DNA of 56,428 nucleotides from Chitinophagaceae bacterium (GCA_947447265.1 CANFKC010000032.1:1-56428); one strand, 5' to 3'; positions 8,949-17,738 are shown, numbered from the stretch's first letter. Numbers and translations are program-made. Notes: a model not told the origin generated them from the sequence alone.

Positions 8949-9114
8949 ATTGGCGTAGTCTCAATGACTACGTCAGAGATGCGGCAGGTCCCCTGACCGG
9001 CGAACCATACTCCCGCTCGTCCGCGTTTGTAACGCGTATGCCACGGAGCGGCGTTTGTAACGCCATTCATAACATAACTTGTCTTCCCCACTCGTCAGCG
9101 TTTTTAATGCTGCC
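8949..9114 (+). repeat. Composite hairpin repeat family A, fullest copy
   Basis: This copy shows all four modules in order. M1 is the GTAGTC/GACTAC hairpin at about 8950-8972. M2 is the GGTC/GACC block ending CGAACCATACTC. M3 holds CGCGTTTGTAACGCG and GGCGTTTGTAACGCC separated by ATGCCACGGAGC. M4 begins near CATAACATAACTT and ends in CACTCGTCAGCGTTT. The other copies carry subsets of these modules. It fills the gap between the parC terminator and the next minus-strand gene. Confidence 0.85.
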
Positions 9115-9123
9115 GCGTGTTGG

Positions 9124-9567
9124 TTATTCGAATGGAGAAGGAAAATACTTCTTGACCCAAAGAAGACTGTCAGGGAAACTTATAGAAAACACATCAAAAT
9201 CGTTCTTGTTTATTAATAATTTACTACTGCCCGGATCCCCTCTTTCATAAATTACTGGAAAAGTCCTACCATCAAAGGCCTCTCGTCCGTCACGGGAATT
9301 TAATAACCTGTAGCCATTGCAATCCTCGTAGTCAACTCCACTAACAGTATATCGGTAACATAAACTAACCCCTCCCTGCTTAGCCCCCCTTCTTAATATT
9401 TTATATACATAACCTACTGTAATTTTTGGTTCTTTCTTAATTTTGAGCATTCGCCACTCATATTGAAATGCGACGTATAAAAGCAGTAAAACACCAACAA
9501 AAACAGCTATCAACTCCTTCTGTCTTGGCCTTAACCTTCTTGTCCTCGAAAAAAACTTCTTCGCCAT
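9124..9567 (-). CDS. Hypothetical single-pass membrane protein
   Basis: The 147-residue product has a very basic N-terminus (MAKKFFSRTRRLRPRQKE), one membrane segment at about 19-36 and a soluble C-terminal domain. The order of strands and the phrase TVGYVYKI...FPVIYERGDPGSSKLLI recalls small DUF3592-like membrane proteins that are common in Bacteroidota, but the match is only general. The orientation rule predicts the basic end in the cytoplasm and the domain in the periplasm. Family A repeats flank it on both sides (8949-9114 and 9724-9789), and no partner gene is adjacent. The start is ATG at 9567. Confidence 0.65.
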   Translation of the reverse strand: MAKKFFSRTRRLRPRQKELIAVFVGVLLLLYVAFQYEWRMLKIKKEPKITVGYVYKILRRGAKQGGVSLCYRYTVSGVDYEDCNGYRLLNSRDGREAFDGRTFPVIYERGDPGSSKLLINKNDFDVFSISFPDSLLWVKKYFPSPFE

Positions 9568-9723
9568 GGCCGTTATCTATTGGGGAACCACAAATTTGTG
9601 AAAGTATTGTCGATGGTTTCAATAGTCTTGTTTACAATAGTTATTACTCCAAGATAAGCGTAGTGTATTCGCTACCTGGCTGGGGCGATCGCGAACCCAA
9701 AGATATTAAAAAAATACCACTGA

Positions 9724-9789
9724 GCTTGGCGTAGTCTCCATGACTACGTAGTAGAGGCGGCCGGTCTCACGACCGGCGAAACATACTCT
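9724..9789 (+). repeat. Composite hairpin repeat family A, modules M1-M2
   Basis: CGTAGTC-TCCAT-GACTACG is a perfect 7-bp hairpin. It is followed by GCCGGTC-TCAC-GACCGGC, another 7-bp hairpin, and by CGAAACATACTC. These are the same first two modules as at 8949; M3 and M4 are missing. The 155 bases between 9568 and this repeat hold no gene I can support. Confidence 0.85.
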
Positions 9790-9814
9790 GATTGGGGATA
9801 ACCAAACCATAAGT

Positions 9815-10231
9815 CTATTTGCCATTTTTCTCATATAACAAATGGCGGTATAGATCGTCGGTTCTAAAATAATCTTCGTCAAGACTGAAATGTTGCGATA
9901 GCTTAATCATTAGTTCTTTTTCGTTACCCGCTTGTATTTTGCTAATCCGTTCTCTCAGATGCTTGAGCAATTCCTTAATATCGAATTCCGCCATAATTAT
10001 GCAAGAGGGCATCAAAAACGGAGGATCATATATTTTTCCATTCATCACTCTTTTTAAATAATCGGTTATGCCGTCAGGAGTTCCCGCGTCAATTCCTAAG
10101 CGGGGTAATGGCCATTCATCGTCATCCATTTCTGAGTGAGAAGAATAATATAATGTTACGTTGCAATAAACGTCACCAGTTTCAGGTCCACCCAAATAAT
10201 CAATCAAATAGTCATGAATAAATACCCTCAT
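9815..10231 (-). CDS. Small acidic protein, possible immunity protein
   Basis: The 138-residue product is soluble, acidic and has no signal or membrane segment. It contains a beta-rich N-terminal half (MRVFIHDYLIDYLGG, NVTLYYSS) and a helical C-terminal half. No family is recognised. The context is suggestive: an upstream same-strand frame that looks coding stops with TAG immediately before this ATG (10232-10234 and 10229-10231). Small acidic proteins directly behind truncated upstream genes are typical of orphan immunity genes of polymorphic toxins. That role is inference only; a phage-defence or housekeeping role is equally possible from sequence alone. Confidence 0.6.
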   Translation of the reverse strand: MRVFIHDYLIDYLGGPETGDVYCNVTLYYSSHSEMDDDEWPLPRLGIDAGTPDGITDYLKRVMNGKIYDPPFLMPSCIIMAEFDIKELLKHLRERISKIQAGNEKELMIKLSQHFSLDEDYFRTDDLYRHLLYEKNGK

Positions 10232-10357
10232 CTAAGTACATCTTTTGTAATCAAATTTTTGTCTATTATAGTACGCATATTGCTTCGCCCTGTTCGGCGG
10301 AATCCCATCGACCAGTTGATGGTTACCGCCCACTTTATCGCAGGTGTTAACTGCAAG
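10232..10357 (-). pseudogene. Coding fragment directly upstream of the 138-residue gene
   Basis: Forty-one codons are open from an in-frame TAG at 10358-10360 to a TAG at 10232-10234. The translation has natural composition and includes GGNHQLVDGIPPNRAKQYAY followed by a basic tail. Codon choice in this frame resembles that of neighbouring genes (many GAT, AAC, GGC, GTN codons), while the alternative frame uses unusual codons and runs through a family A repeat. I interpret it as the 3' remnant of a larger gene, perhaps the tip of a toxin, that was coupled to the following gene. The identity is unknown. Confidence 0.4.
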
Positions 10358-10410
10358 CTAATGAAAACCGAGTAATTGTGTCTATTAATGCGGTTGCAGT
10401 CATCCATCCG

Positions 10411-10500
10411 ACTCGTCCGCGTTTGTATAACGCGGATGCCACGGAACGGCGTTTGTAACGCCCTTCCTAACACTACTTCTCCACTCGTCTGCATTTGTAA
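10411..10500 (+). repeat. Composite hairpin repeat family A, modules M3-M4
   Basis: ACTCGTCCGCGTTTGTATAA and CGCGGATGCC are followed by ACGGAACGGCGTTTGTAACG and then by the CTAACACTACTT linker and a second CACTCGTCTGCATTTGTAA. The first loop has two extra bases compared with other copies. From 10501 to 10716 I see no gene. Confidence 0.85.
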
Positions 10501-10716
10501 GAGGTTTAGACGAAATGGAAAATACGAATCACCCGAATTGCAAAAGCTAAACACCTGTGAATCATACAACCACAGTAATAAATGGTGTAATGACGGGCAG
10601 GCATTTACCAACCAACTTTACAATAAGAAAGGCAGCTAACGAAAGCAATGATAGCTATCGGTACAATCAAGGTAAATAATCAGTTTAAAACGCTCAACTC
10701 AGTCAATATTTAAGCT

Positions 10717-11247
10717 ATGAAAATGATGAAAAATATACGTACTGCAACGATATACGCTGGCGCTGCAATAATTATGCTGGAATCGGCCGCCGGCTGCAAC
10801 AATACAGAAAACAAACCAACCAATAATACAACTACAAACATGAAAAACGCAAAAGGCTACACCATCGACATGGAGAAAGCAGCCCTTGAAAACAAGGACT
10901 TCCGTAAAGTGCTATACACTTCAAAACACATGCAGCTTGTCTTGATGACACTTAAACCCCATGAAGAAATTGGCGAAGAGGTACACGAAGAAATTGACCA
11001 GTTCTTTCGTTTTGAAGCAGGGAAAGGGCTATGTACAATCAACGATAACAGCTATCCAATTAAAGCCGGCGATGTCATTATTGTTCCATCCGGCGCCAGG
11101 CATAACGTCATCAATACCGACAGCACATTGGAATTGAAAATGTATACCATCTATTCCCCTCCTAATCATAAGGACGGCATCATCAGAGCCACAAAAGAAG
11201 AAGCAGAAACAAACGGAATAAAATACGACGGACAGACAACCGAATAG
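10717..11247 (+). CDS. Cupin-domain lipoprotein
   Basis: The 176-residue product has a lipoprotein signal with SAAGC (Cys at 27), a Thr/Asn-rich linker, and a single cupin barrel at about residues 55-150. The metal-site motif region reads EEIGEEVHEEIDQFFRFEAG followed by VPSGARHNVINT, so a His/Glu metal site is plausible. The tail YSPPNHKDG is typical of a conserved cupin group found in many bacteria, usually without an export signal; the lipoprotein form suggests a periplasmic or outer-membrane location. Substrate and reaction are unknown. ATG at 10717 is used because it gives the full signal peptide. Confidence 0.8.
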   Translation: MKMMKNIRTATIYAGAAIIMLESAAGCNNTENKPTNNTTTNMKNAKGYTIDMEKAALENKDFRKVLYTSKHMQLVLMTLKPHEEIGEEVHEEIDQFFRFEAGKGLCTINDNSYPIKAGDVIIVPSGARHNVINTDSTLELKMYTIYSPPNHKDGIIRATKEEAETNGIKYDGQTTE

Positions 11248-11375
11248 CATTTGCTGGCCTGCAAGCCAGTGCGAAACGCTAATTATTTATTTGCCCTTTT
11301 TTAATAAGCCGCTTTCTGTACTAGCCGGATATAGCTTGTTTTTTGATTATTCGAGAGCACATAAAAACACATACA

Positions 11376-11867
11376 ATGAATCAGGCGCATTTTCATTTAG
11401 TACTTAACCATATCCCTATTATCCTGCCGGGAGTTGGCTTACTCGTTATGCTGGCCGGCTATATGCTTAATTCGGAAATTGTTAAAAGGACGGCTTATTC
11501 TATTTTTATTCTCGGGGCAATAATAACAATTCCCGCTTTGCTCACTGGCGAAGGTGCTGAAGAGGTCGTAGAAAAAGTTCAGGGCATCGATAAACAGTTC
11601 ATAAAGAATCATGAGCATGTGGCCGATACATTTGCCATACTCTGCTACATTCTTGGTGGTATATCCCTGGCTGGCCTTTGGGCAAGCTGGAAACAGAAGC
11701 CAATTAGTAAGCTTATTGGTCTGGTCACAATAGTGTTTTGTATGGTGGTATTAATATTTGCGAAACAAACAGGCACTACCGGAGGCGAGATAAGGCATAC
11801 TGAAATAAGGACAACAACTACCTATACTTCTTTTACTACTCCTAATCCCGAAAGTGGCAGGTACTAG
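11376..11867 (+). CDS. DUF2231-like four-helix membrane protein
   Basis: The 163-residue product has hydrophobic segments at about 9-29, 34-55, 84-105 and 112-132. It begins MNQAHFHLVLNHIPI, with the histidines near the first helix that mark the DUF2231 superfamily, and ends with GGEIRHTEIR, a phrase common in its relatives. Members are thought to bind haem or metal in the membrane, but this is not established. ATG at 11376 is preferred over the first possible start at 11343 because homologues begin with the H-x-H-x-x-x-N-H-x-P region. It follows the cupin gene by 128 bases and may be cotranscribed. Confidence 0.75.
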   Translation: MNQAHFHLVLNHIPIILPGVGLLVMLAGYMLNSEIVKRTAYSIFILGAIITIPALLTGEGAEEVVEKVQGIDKQFIKNHEHVADTFAILCYILGGISLAGLWASWKQKPISKLIGLVTIVFCMVVLIFAKQTGTTGGEIRHTEIRTTTTYTSFTTPNPESGRY

Positions 11868-11887
11868 GGCAAAGACAATGACCTGAT

Positions 11888-11913
11888 ATCCGCGTTACAA
11901 ACGCGGACGAGTG
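11888..11913 (-). repeat. Family A repeat, single M3 hairpin, reversed
   Basis: Read on the minus strand the segment is CACTCGTCCGCGTTTGTAAC followed by GCGGAT. It is the only module in the 66-base gap between two convergent genes, where it may double as a transcription stop. Confidence 0.8.
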
Positions 11914-11933
11914 CGGGCAGTCTTAAAGCTAGG

Positions 11934-13391
11934 CTATTTTGCCTTCCTTGTACCGCCTTTCATTTTCGGCTGAACAGGCTGGGCAACAGGCTTATTCTCT
12001 GCGTCCCCTGCTCTACTATCCCTGATTCCGTTTTCATAGGCGGTCATCCAGTCCGAAATCTTTTGCAGGAAACCGCTATTGCTCATATACCATAGTGCAA
12101 GGATAAGCCCCTTGAAAAGTCCGCGCTTGGTAGTATTCAACAGGTCGACATTGGGCAGCAGATAACCGAGCAAAGCCAGCCCGACATAAACAACCACTAT
12201 GCCATAAAGCGCTACCCGCGCTTCGTGGTTATACTTTCTTGGCCAGATAACGTCAATTACAAGAATGGCGCAGAAAATGTATATATAGTATGCATAAAAG
12301 ATTTCCGCGCGTTCTGAGAAAATGAGCAGTGTACTTATCTCTTTTAACCGCAGAAACAGGGCACTCACATCTCCCAGGTATCTATTCATTACCTCTCCCA
12401 CACTAAAGTGAAGCGGAATAAAAGAACGCACAAAAACAGCGCTACAAATAAAATAAGCCAACACAGAACCTATTACGAAAATGAAAGATCGTATTGCAAT
12501 ATCTTTAAACGGCACCTTTTGCTTGTAAAAGCTGAAAACCAACAGTGGTGTAGTCATTACAACCAGCACCAGCGTCTCTGTGCGTATATAAGTAGCCAAT
12601 GCAAATAGAAATGCCGTCCATGCCAGTTCATTTGCCTTTTTCGTTTCCAGGTATTGCGACAAAAAATAAAATCCACAAAAGAAAAATACCATGTTGCTGT
12701 AGTCATACAGCATAAGGTAGGTATAGGCATATAGATCGGGTATTGCAAAGTATATCAGCAGCAGCATTCCTGCCAGAACAGGATGAATGCGGTCGCGCAG
12801 CATGGTATAAATGAAAATGATAAACGGCAAAAACAGTATACTAAGCCAGAGTTGGCCTAAGGGAGCAACCAGTAATTTATAAATGATTTGCAGACATGTG
12901 ATAAAGGGCGATTTAAACTGATTATTGGTGGTAGACAGGTCGATAGTGAAAACCGAACTGATCATATTCTTTTCCCGCACCGCAAATTCGGCAAGCAATT
13001 CGGGGCCTGCCAGCATATCCCTTGCCTGAGGCGGCAGATAGAAGCAGCGCCATATGCTCAGCACAATAAGGAAGAAAAAGATGGCGATAAATGGCAGTTC
13101 GTAAAGTTGGGGCAAAATCAATTTACCCAATTGCGGCTTTTTATACCTGATAACTAGTGGACTAGCCAATATAGCTGTCAATAACGAAATGGAAACATAC
13201 ATAGACCCGCTGGTTAGCGGAAAATGCATCAACTGCAAAAAGCACGGCGCCAATGATACTACCGGCACCCCGATCATGAGTGAAAGGCAAAAAATCTGAA
13301 CAGGGCGCAACATTAACCCGAACAATTTCAGCACCCCTTTGCCACAAAGGAAATGCGCTACTAACAAAAAAATCAGACCAGTAATATTCAT
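11934..13391 (-). CDS. Polytopic membrane protein, glycosyltransferase-39-like topology
   Basis: The 485-residue product has about eleven to twelve hydrophobic segments and a large loop at about 115-165. The layout of a long first loop followed by a run of membrane helices is that of lipid-linked-sugar glycosyltransferases (GT-C fold, dolichyl-phosphate-mannose-type), but no Asp-Asp or Asp-Glu signature is certain, so substrate and even activity are open. The C-terminus is cytosolic, basic and Pro/Lys-rich (GGTRKAK). It lies 19 bases downstream of the 158-residue gene on the same strand, so the two form an operon. The start is ATG at 13391. Confidence 0.7.
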   Translation of the reverse strand: MNITGLIFLLVAHFLCGKGVLKLFGLMLRPVQIFCLSLMIGVPVVSLAPCFLQLMHFPLTSGSMYVSISLLTAILASPLVIRYKKPQLGKLILPQLYELPFIAIFFFLIVLSIWRCFYLPPQARDMLAGPELLAEFAVREKNMISSVFTIDLSTTNNQFKSPFITCLQIIYKLLVAPLGQLWLSILFLPFIIFIYTMLRDRIHPVLAGMLLLIYFAIPDLYAYTYLMLYDYSNMVFFFCGFYFLSQYLETKKANELAWTAFLFALATYIRTETLVLVVMTTPLLVFSFYKQKVPFKDIAIRSFIFVIGSVLAYFICSAVFVRSFIPLHFSVGEVMNRYLGDVSALFLRLKEISTLLIFSERAEIFYAYYIYIFCAILVIDVIWPRKYNHEARVALYGIVVVYVGLALLGYLLPNVDLLNTTKRGLFKGLILALWYMSNSGFLQKISDWMTAYENGIRDSRAGDAENKPVAQPVQPKMKGGTRKAK

Positions 13392-13410
13392 AGGTTACTC
13401 GTGTCGGTGG

Positions 13411-13887
13411 TTAAAGAGGGTATTTTTTGTAGAGTTCTAAGAATGCGTTCAACTCGTCTTTGCTTTTAATAGCTCTGGCTATAATTTGATCTCCCTCCGG
13501 CACCAATACCCAGTTTGCTTTGTTTGCGTCCGGGCTGGTAGCCATTACTCCTTTAATACCGGTAAAATAATAGAACACTGCCGGCTCGGCGACCTGGAAG
13601 TCAGGGTTTGCATTTATTGCCGTTAAATAGCTATTGGTAGGTATCAGGATGATGGGATTTGGGTCTTTTGATTCCCTGATCGTTTTTGTCACCATTTTAT
13701 AAACATCATACGGCATGCCATACCTGAGCAACATACGATCCTCCATACCCATGTGCTGCATCTGGTCTGTCATGCTGAAATTCTCGTTCAGTATCTTATC
13801 AAAAAACCAATTATTATAAACAGGCACCGAAAATATTGCCGCAATCAGCAATATGGATACAAGAGTTAATTTAATTTTTCTGGACAA
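13411..13887 (-). CDS. Membrane-anchored periplasmic protein, operon partner
   Basis: The 158-residue product has one N-terminal hydrophobic segment (about 6-24) that could be an anchor or an uncleaved signal, followed by a soluble domain of about 130 residues. No family is recognised. The frame begins at TTG (13885-13887); no ATG occurs near this position, so a non-ATG start is likely. The partner is the polytopic protein immediately downstream, and a role as an accessory subunit of that transferase-like protein is plausible but not shown. Confidence 0.65.
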   Translation of the reverse strand: MSRKIKLTLVSILLIAAIFSVPVYNNWFFDKILNENFSMTDQMQHMGMEDRMLLRYGMPYDVYKMVTKTIRESKDPNPIILIPTNSYLTAINANPDFQVAEPAVFYYFTGIKGVMATSPDANKANWVLVPEGDQIIARAIKSKDELNAFLELYKKYPL

Positions 13888-13986
13888 TATGAAGTAGATA
13901 TAACGTCAAAAATATAAAAGTAAATCAAATTGATGCCAATTTTATTAGTGCAGGTGCACATGATAGATAGTCCAATTTATACTACG

Positions 13987-14038
13987 CCACTCGTCCGCGT
14001 TTGTAACGCAGATGGCAGGGAAAGGCGTTTGCAACGCC
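13987..14038 (+). repeat. Family A repeat, module M3
   Basis: CCACTCGTCCGCGTTTGTAA is followed by CGCAGATGGCAGGG and AAAGGCGTTTGCAACGCC. The second hairpin keeps its 6-bp stem while the loop changes from TGT to TGC. It lies in the 336-base gap between two divergent genes; the rest of that gap holds no gene. Confidence 0.85.
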
Positions 14039-14223
14039 AGCTAGTATAGCTATCAGAGCTACTCTCTTAAAGCTTGATATTAACACGAGGGTTTTTAATA
14101 TTATATTTTTCTATTGAATAATAGAGCCTTGAAAGTATGCTAACAAACACATACAACTTGGAAGGTAGCTAATCTTAGGGGTATAAAAAAAGTTTTATAT
14201 GTATAACTTCGCAAAAAAAGATT

Positions 14224-16839
14224 ATGAAAAAGATAAGTTTGCTGGTAGTTGCGCTTTTCTTTGTGCACAACTTATTTTCGCAATGCGGAATAATTAGCCG
14301 AGTGGCTGGAACCGGTTATTCCTATTATTTTGGAGGCGATGGAGCTGCTGCGACGGTTGCAGGTTTTGACGACCTTCATGCTGTTACTATTGACCGTTAT
14401 GGAAATCTGTATTTGTGCGATAATGATAGAATTCGCAAAGTAAATACTGCAGGGATAATTTCAACAATTGCAGGGGGAAGCTCATGTGGTTCTGGTGGCG
14501 ATGGCGGCCCCGCAACTGCCGCTGGCCTTTGCGATGCGGAGGACATTACAGTTGATATTTCAGGGAATATCTATATTGCGGATCGGCTGAACAACAGGGT
14601 TCGTAAAATCAGCACAGCCGGTATTATCACAACAGTCGCTGGCACAGGAACTGCAGGCTACAGCGGCGATGGAGGTGCAGCTACAGCGGCGATGCTCTAC
14701 AATCCAACTGGCGTTGCAGTTGATACATCTGGTAACGTCTACATTGCCGATGGACATAACTATCGTATACGTAAGGTAAATACATCTGGTATCATAAGCA
14801 CATTTGCTGGCACCGGAATTTTAGGTTACACTGGTGACGGAGGTGCCGCAGTTTCAGCCAGGCTGGGTTTTTTAACCAATGTAGCTGTTGACACAGCCGG
14901 CAATGTATATATTGCAGAACGCGGCAGCGCAAGAATACGGAAGATAAATGCGTCAGGCATTATCTCCACAATAGCGGGTTCATCAAGCGGCGGCTTAGCC
15001 GGAACTAGCGGTTTTAGTGGCGATGGCGGTCCTGCTACAGCGGCCCTGTTAGATGCCCCCATGGGGATAAGGACTGACCGCTATGGCAACTTATACATAG
15101 CGGACCGCGACAACCAACGAATTAGGAAAATAAATACATCAGGTATTATAACTACAATTGCTGGTAATGGCTCAAGAGGGCGTGGTGGCGATGGCGGAGC
15201 AGCAATTGCTGCTCAGTTAGATTACCCCGTTTCAGTAGCCATTGATAGAACCGGCAATGTATATATTGCCGAAAATTTAAATTACCTTGTACGTAAAGTT
15301 ACCCCGACGGGAGTGACACCAACCCTAGCCCCAATAAGTGGGCCAACGGCCGTTAATATCGGCAACACAGTAACGCTATCAGATACCTCTGCAGGTGGCA
15401 CATGGTCTTCATCAGATACAACCAGGGCTACTGTAAGTCCGGGTGGCGTGGTAACAGGTATTACTGCTGGGGTAGTAACGATAACCTATAATGCCAGCGG
15501 TGTCTGCGGCACGGCATTCGCTCAGAGAAGGCTTACTGTTATTAATCCTCATACACCTGTTTTTACCGTTGCTTCTCCTTCATTAACCGGAGCCTGCGGC
15601 AGCCAGGCCCTTGACCTTGGAGCAAACCTTACTGTACGTGATATAGATACCGGTCAAACCCTTACCTGGTCAGTTGTCACTGCGCCAACACATGGCACGC
15701 TGAACCTATCTGGTACGGCAGTTTCTACCGGCGGTATTATTCGGCCGACGGGTAAAACCTATACGGCAGCCTCAGGATATACAGGTGCAGATACATTCTC
15801 CGTTCGTATTTCTGACGGAAGTACATCTTCCATTATTTTAATTTGCCTGAATGTAAATGTTATCCCTACAACTCCCACAATCACGGGTCCTACAGAGGTT
15901 TGCATTCTCGATTCTATAACTCTTATTGGCTCACCATCTGGTGGGTTATTCAATTGTGCCGGTGGTGGTATCATCCTTGGCGGAGCCGGAGTTTTACGTG
16001 CGGTAGGAACTGGTACCTATACCGTTACTTATACTTCCCCTGTCAGCCGCGGATGTGCTTCCAAAGCCTACGTAAATATTAATGTCAAAAACAAAATATC
16101 ATCAAATTCTATAATCGGTCCGACTACAGTCTGTGCTGCTGCCAGCATTACACTAAGGCATGATAGCACCGGCGGCACATGGGCACTAAGCAACATGGCT
16201 CTGGCATCAGTAAGTGGAGGTACAATCTATGGCATAGCGCCGGGACGGGATACCCTTACCTACAGCTATAATAATGTTTGCGGTACCTCCAGGGCTATGC
16301 AATGGATTACCATTAACCCTTTACCGAATGCTGGTAGCGTCACTGGCCCTGATACAGTATTGGTCGGTGGTTTTATCAATCTCACCAAAACAGGTTCCAC
16401 AACCGGTATCTGGAGTAGTACAAACAATACTATTGCAACGGTAAGTTCAGTTGGCCGTGTGCGAGGTATTAGCGCTGGCATTGATACAATCGTTTTTACT
16501 GCGAATAATAGCTGTGGTACAGCCATCGCAAGTAAAATTATAAGAGTTATAGCCATGGGTGGCAAACAAGATGAACAGGGCAGTATGTCTAATAATAACT
16601 TAACTGAAGTTGAAAACATTAAGATGTGGCCGAACCCGACTGAAGGGAGTGTAAACATTGCGCTACCTGAGGCGGTTGGCACCATTTGTGTAATTGATGC
16701 ATCGGGAAGAGCTGTATACAACTATTCTGCTACAGGAAGTGTCACTACCATTAACCTAAACCAACTGCCTGCTGGTACCTATTTGCTGCGGATAGGCTGT
16801 GCTGGTAAAATATTCACAGAGCACTTAGTAATAAAATAA
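14224..16839 (+). CDS. T9SS-exported NHL-propeller and Ig-repeat surface protein
   Basis: The 871-residue product has a signal peptide (about 1-19, ending FSQ). Six NHL-type blades of about 55 residues cover roughly 25-365, each with GNxYIAD...RIRKVN...GIISTIAG...GDGGPATAA, forming a beta-propeller. A Big2-like Ig domain follows (GGTWSSSDTTRATVS), then a cadherin-like domain (RDIDTGQTLTWS), two or three more Ig-like domains and a Por sorting domain from about 800 (MWPNPTEGSVNIALP ... LPAGTYLLRI). The protein is therefore exported by T9SS and attached to the surface. The C-terminal half is paralogous to that of the 45252 gene. It is a likely adhesin or binding scaffold; no enzyme motif is seen. 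Confidence 0.85.
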   Translation: MKKISLLVVALFFVHNLFSQCGIISRVAGTGYSYYFGGDGAAATVAGFDDLHAVTIDRYGNLYLCDNDRIRKVNTAGIISTIAGGSSCGSGGDGGPATAAGLCDAEDITVDISGNIYIADRLNNRVRKISTAGIITTVAGTGTAGYSGDGGAATAAMLYNPTGVAVDTSGNVYIADGHNYRIRKVNTSGIISTFAGTGILGYTGDGGAAVSARLGFLTNVAVDTAGNVYIAERGSARIRKINASGIISTIAGSSSGGLAGTSGFSGDGGPATAALLDAPMGIRTDRYGNLYIADRDNQRIRKINTSGIITTIAGNGSRGRGGDGGAAIAAQLDYPVSVAIDRTGNVYIAENLNYLVRKVTPTGVTPTLAPISGPTAVNIGNTVTLSDTSAGGTWSSSDTTRATVSPGGVVTGITAGVVTITYNASGVCGTAFAQRRLTVINPHTPVFTVASPSLTGACGSQALDLGANLTVRDIDTGQTLTWSVVTAPTHGTLNLSGTAVSTGGIIRPTGKTYTAASGYTGADTFSVRISDGSTSSIILICLNVNVIPTTPTITGPTEVCILDSITLIGSPSGGLFNCAGGGIILGGAGVLRAVGTGTYTVTYTSPVSRGCASKAYVNINVKNKISSNSIIGPTTVCAAASITLRHDSTGGTWALSNMALASVSGGTIYGIAPGRDTLTYSYNNVCGTSRAMQWITINPLPNAGSVTGPDTVLVGGFINLTKTGSTTGIWSSTNNTIATVSSVGRVRGISAGIDTIVFTANNSCGTAIASKIIRVIAMGGKQDEQGSMSNNNLTEVENIKMWPNPTEGSVNIALPEAVGTICVIDASGRAVYNYSATGSVTTINLNQLPAGTYLLRIGCAGKIFTEHLVIK

Positions 16840-16857
16840 AATATATGCTTATATAGA

Positions 16858-16890
16858 AAGCCGGACGGACATTGATGTTCTTCCGGCTTA
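16858..16890 (+). terminator. Weak hairpin after the NHL protein gene
   Basis: AAGCCGGA and TCCGGCTT form an 8-bp stem with a loop of about 15 bases. Only a short T-rich stretch follows, so it is a weak terminator candidate. Confidence 0.4.
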
Positions 16891-16907
16891 GTTTATAAAG
16901 TATGGTC

Positions 16908-16982
16908 CCACTCGTCCGTGTTTGTAACGCGGATGCCACGGAACGGCGTTTGCAACGCCTGTAATAACATTATTTCACTCGG
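16908..16982 (+). repeat. Family A repeat, module M3 and part of M4
   Basis: CCACTCGTCCGTGTTTGTAA, CGCGGATGCCACGGAAC and GGCGTTTGCAACGCC are followed by a linker with TAATAACATTATTTCACTCGG. A C-to-T change in the first stem leaves a possible G-T pair, so the hairpin still folds. Confidence 0.85.
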
Positions 16983-17060
16983 TATTTAATTAAGAGCTGT
17001 TCCTAGCCGTCTATATCCGTTATTGCAGACATACGGTTATCAAACAGTTATACTCAAGCG

Positions 17061-17534
17061 TCATACAAATATTTGTTCATAGTCAACTCCATCAACTATC
17101 CAATATCTGGAGGTACTAGGTATTAAATCTTTGAAATCTTGATAAAGCCCTTCCCATCCATCTGGTACATATGTCTCAAGAAGCTGTTCACTGTAAATCG
17201 AATAAAGTTTCTTTTCATCAAAGTCTATAAACATTTTCGGAAATAGATGTTGTATCTCGTCAAACCATTCTACTGGCATACACTTTAGCAATAGTTGCTG
17301 AAGTTCGTTATAGCTACAACTATATTCCGTCATTTGTTCCATAAAACTGTAAACAGTTGACTCATTGAGAATCCCTATACCGAACCTACTAGAATAATTA
17401 GTATTGTTAGGCTCATATTTAGTGTAATCGAGTACCCAATAGAACTTATCACAACAGTACCATTTGTATTGATTGTCTATTTTAATCACCGTAATAATGT
17501 CAACAAGGCCATCTAACTCTTCAAATTTGTCCAT
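17061..17534 (-). CDS. Small acidic soluble protein of unknown function
   Basis: The 157-residue product has no signal or membrane segment, is rich in Asp, Glu, Tyr and Trp, and is AT-rich in its gene. I recognise no family. It resembles immunity or SMI1-like proteins in composition and size (Trp and Tyr clusters, acidic C-terminus) but carries no diagnostic motif. A 55-codon coding fragment lies 36 bases upstream on the same strand (17571-17738), the same arrangement as at 10232. It is flanked by family A repeats. The start is ATG at 17534. Confidence 0.6.
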   Translation of the reverse strand: MDKFEELDGLVDIITVIKIDNQYKWYCCDKFYWVLDYTKYEPNNTNYSSRFGIGILNESTVYSFMEQMTEYSCSYNELQQLLLKCMPVEWFDEIQHLFPKMFIDFDEKKLYSIYSEQLLETYVPDGWEGLYQDFKDLIPSTSRYWIVDGVDYEQIFV

Positions 17535-17570
17535 ATAGTCAAACCTATTTTATTTTAGTAGTCTCCATCT

Positions 17571-17738
17571 CTACCTCGAATTAGGTACTAGTCTTCTGCC
17601 CGACGAAACCTCACTACCATCGTAAATACTAACATCAACATTAGTGCGCTTTAGCGCTTCTGTAAATATAATAATGTTATGCTTATTTGGGTCAATTAAG
17701 AGTACAGTACCCACAGCAACGTAAAGCTCAATATTCAT
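17571..17738 (-). pseudogene. Short coding fragment upstream of the 157-residue gene
   Basis: The frame from ATG at 17738 to TAG at 17571 encodes 55 residues, including VAVGTVLLIDPNKHNIIIFT and YDGSEVSSGRRLVPN. The composition is natural and the strand-loop-strand pattern with LIDP recalls the C-terminus of Uma2-type nuclease-like proteins, though the match is loose. I take it as the remaining end of a larger gene. The alternative is a genuine small protein. Confidence 0.4.

Noticed and set aside
9468-9734. 88-residue plus-strand open frame
   Set aside because: It overlaps the 9124-9567 gene on the opposite strand and ends in a repeat; no family features are present.
10228-10611. 127-residue minus-strand open frame
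   Set aside because: Much of it is the translation of a family A repeat, and its codon use is unlike neighbouring genes. The frame at 10232-10357 is the better coding candidate.
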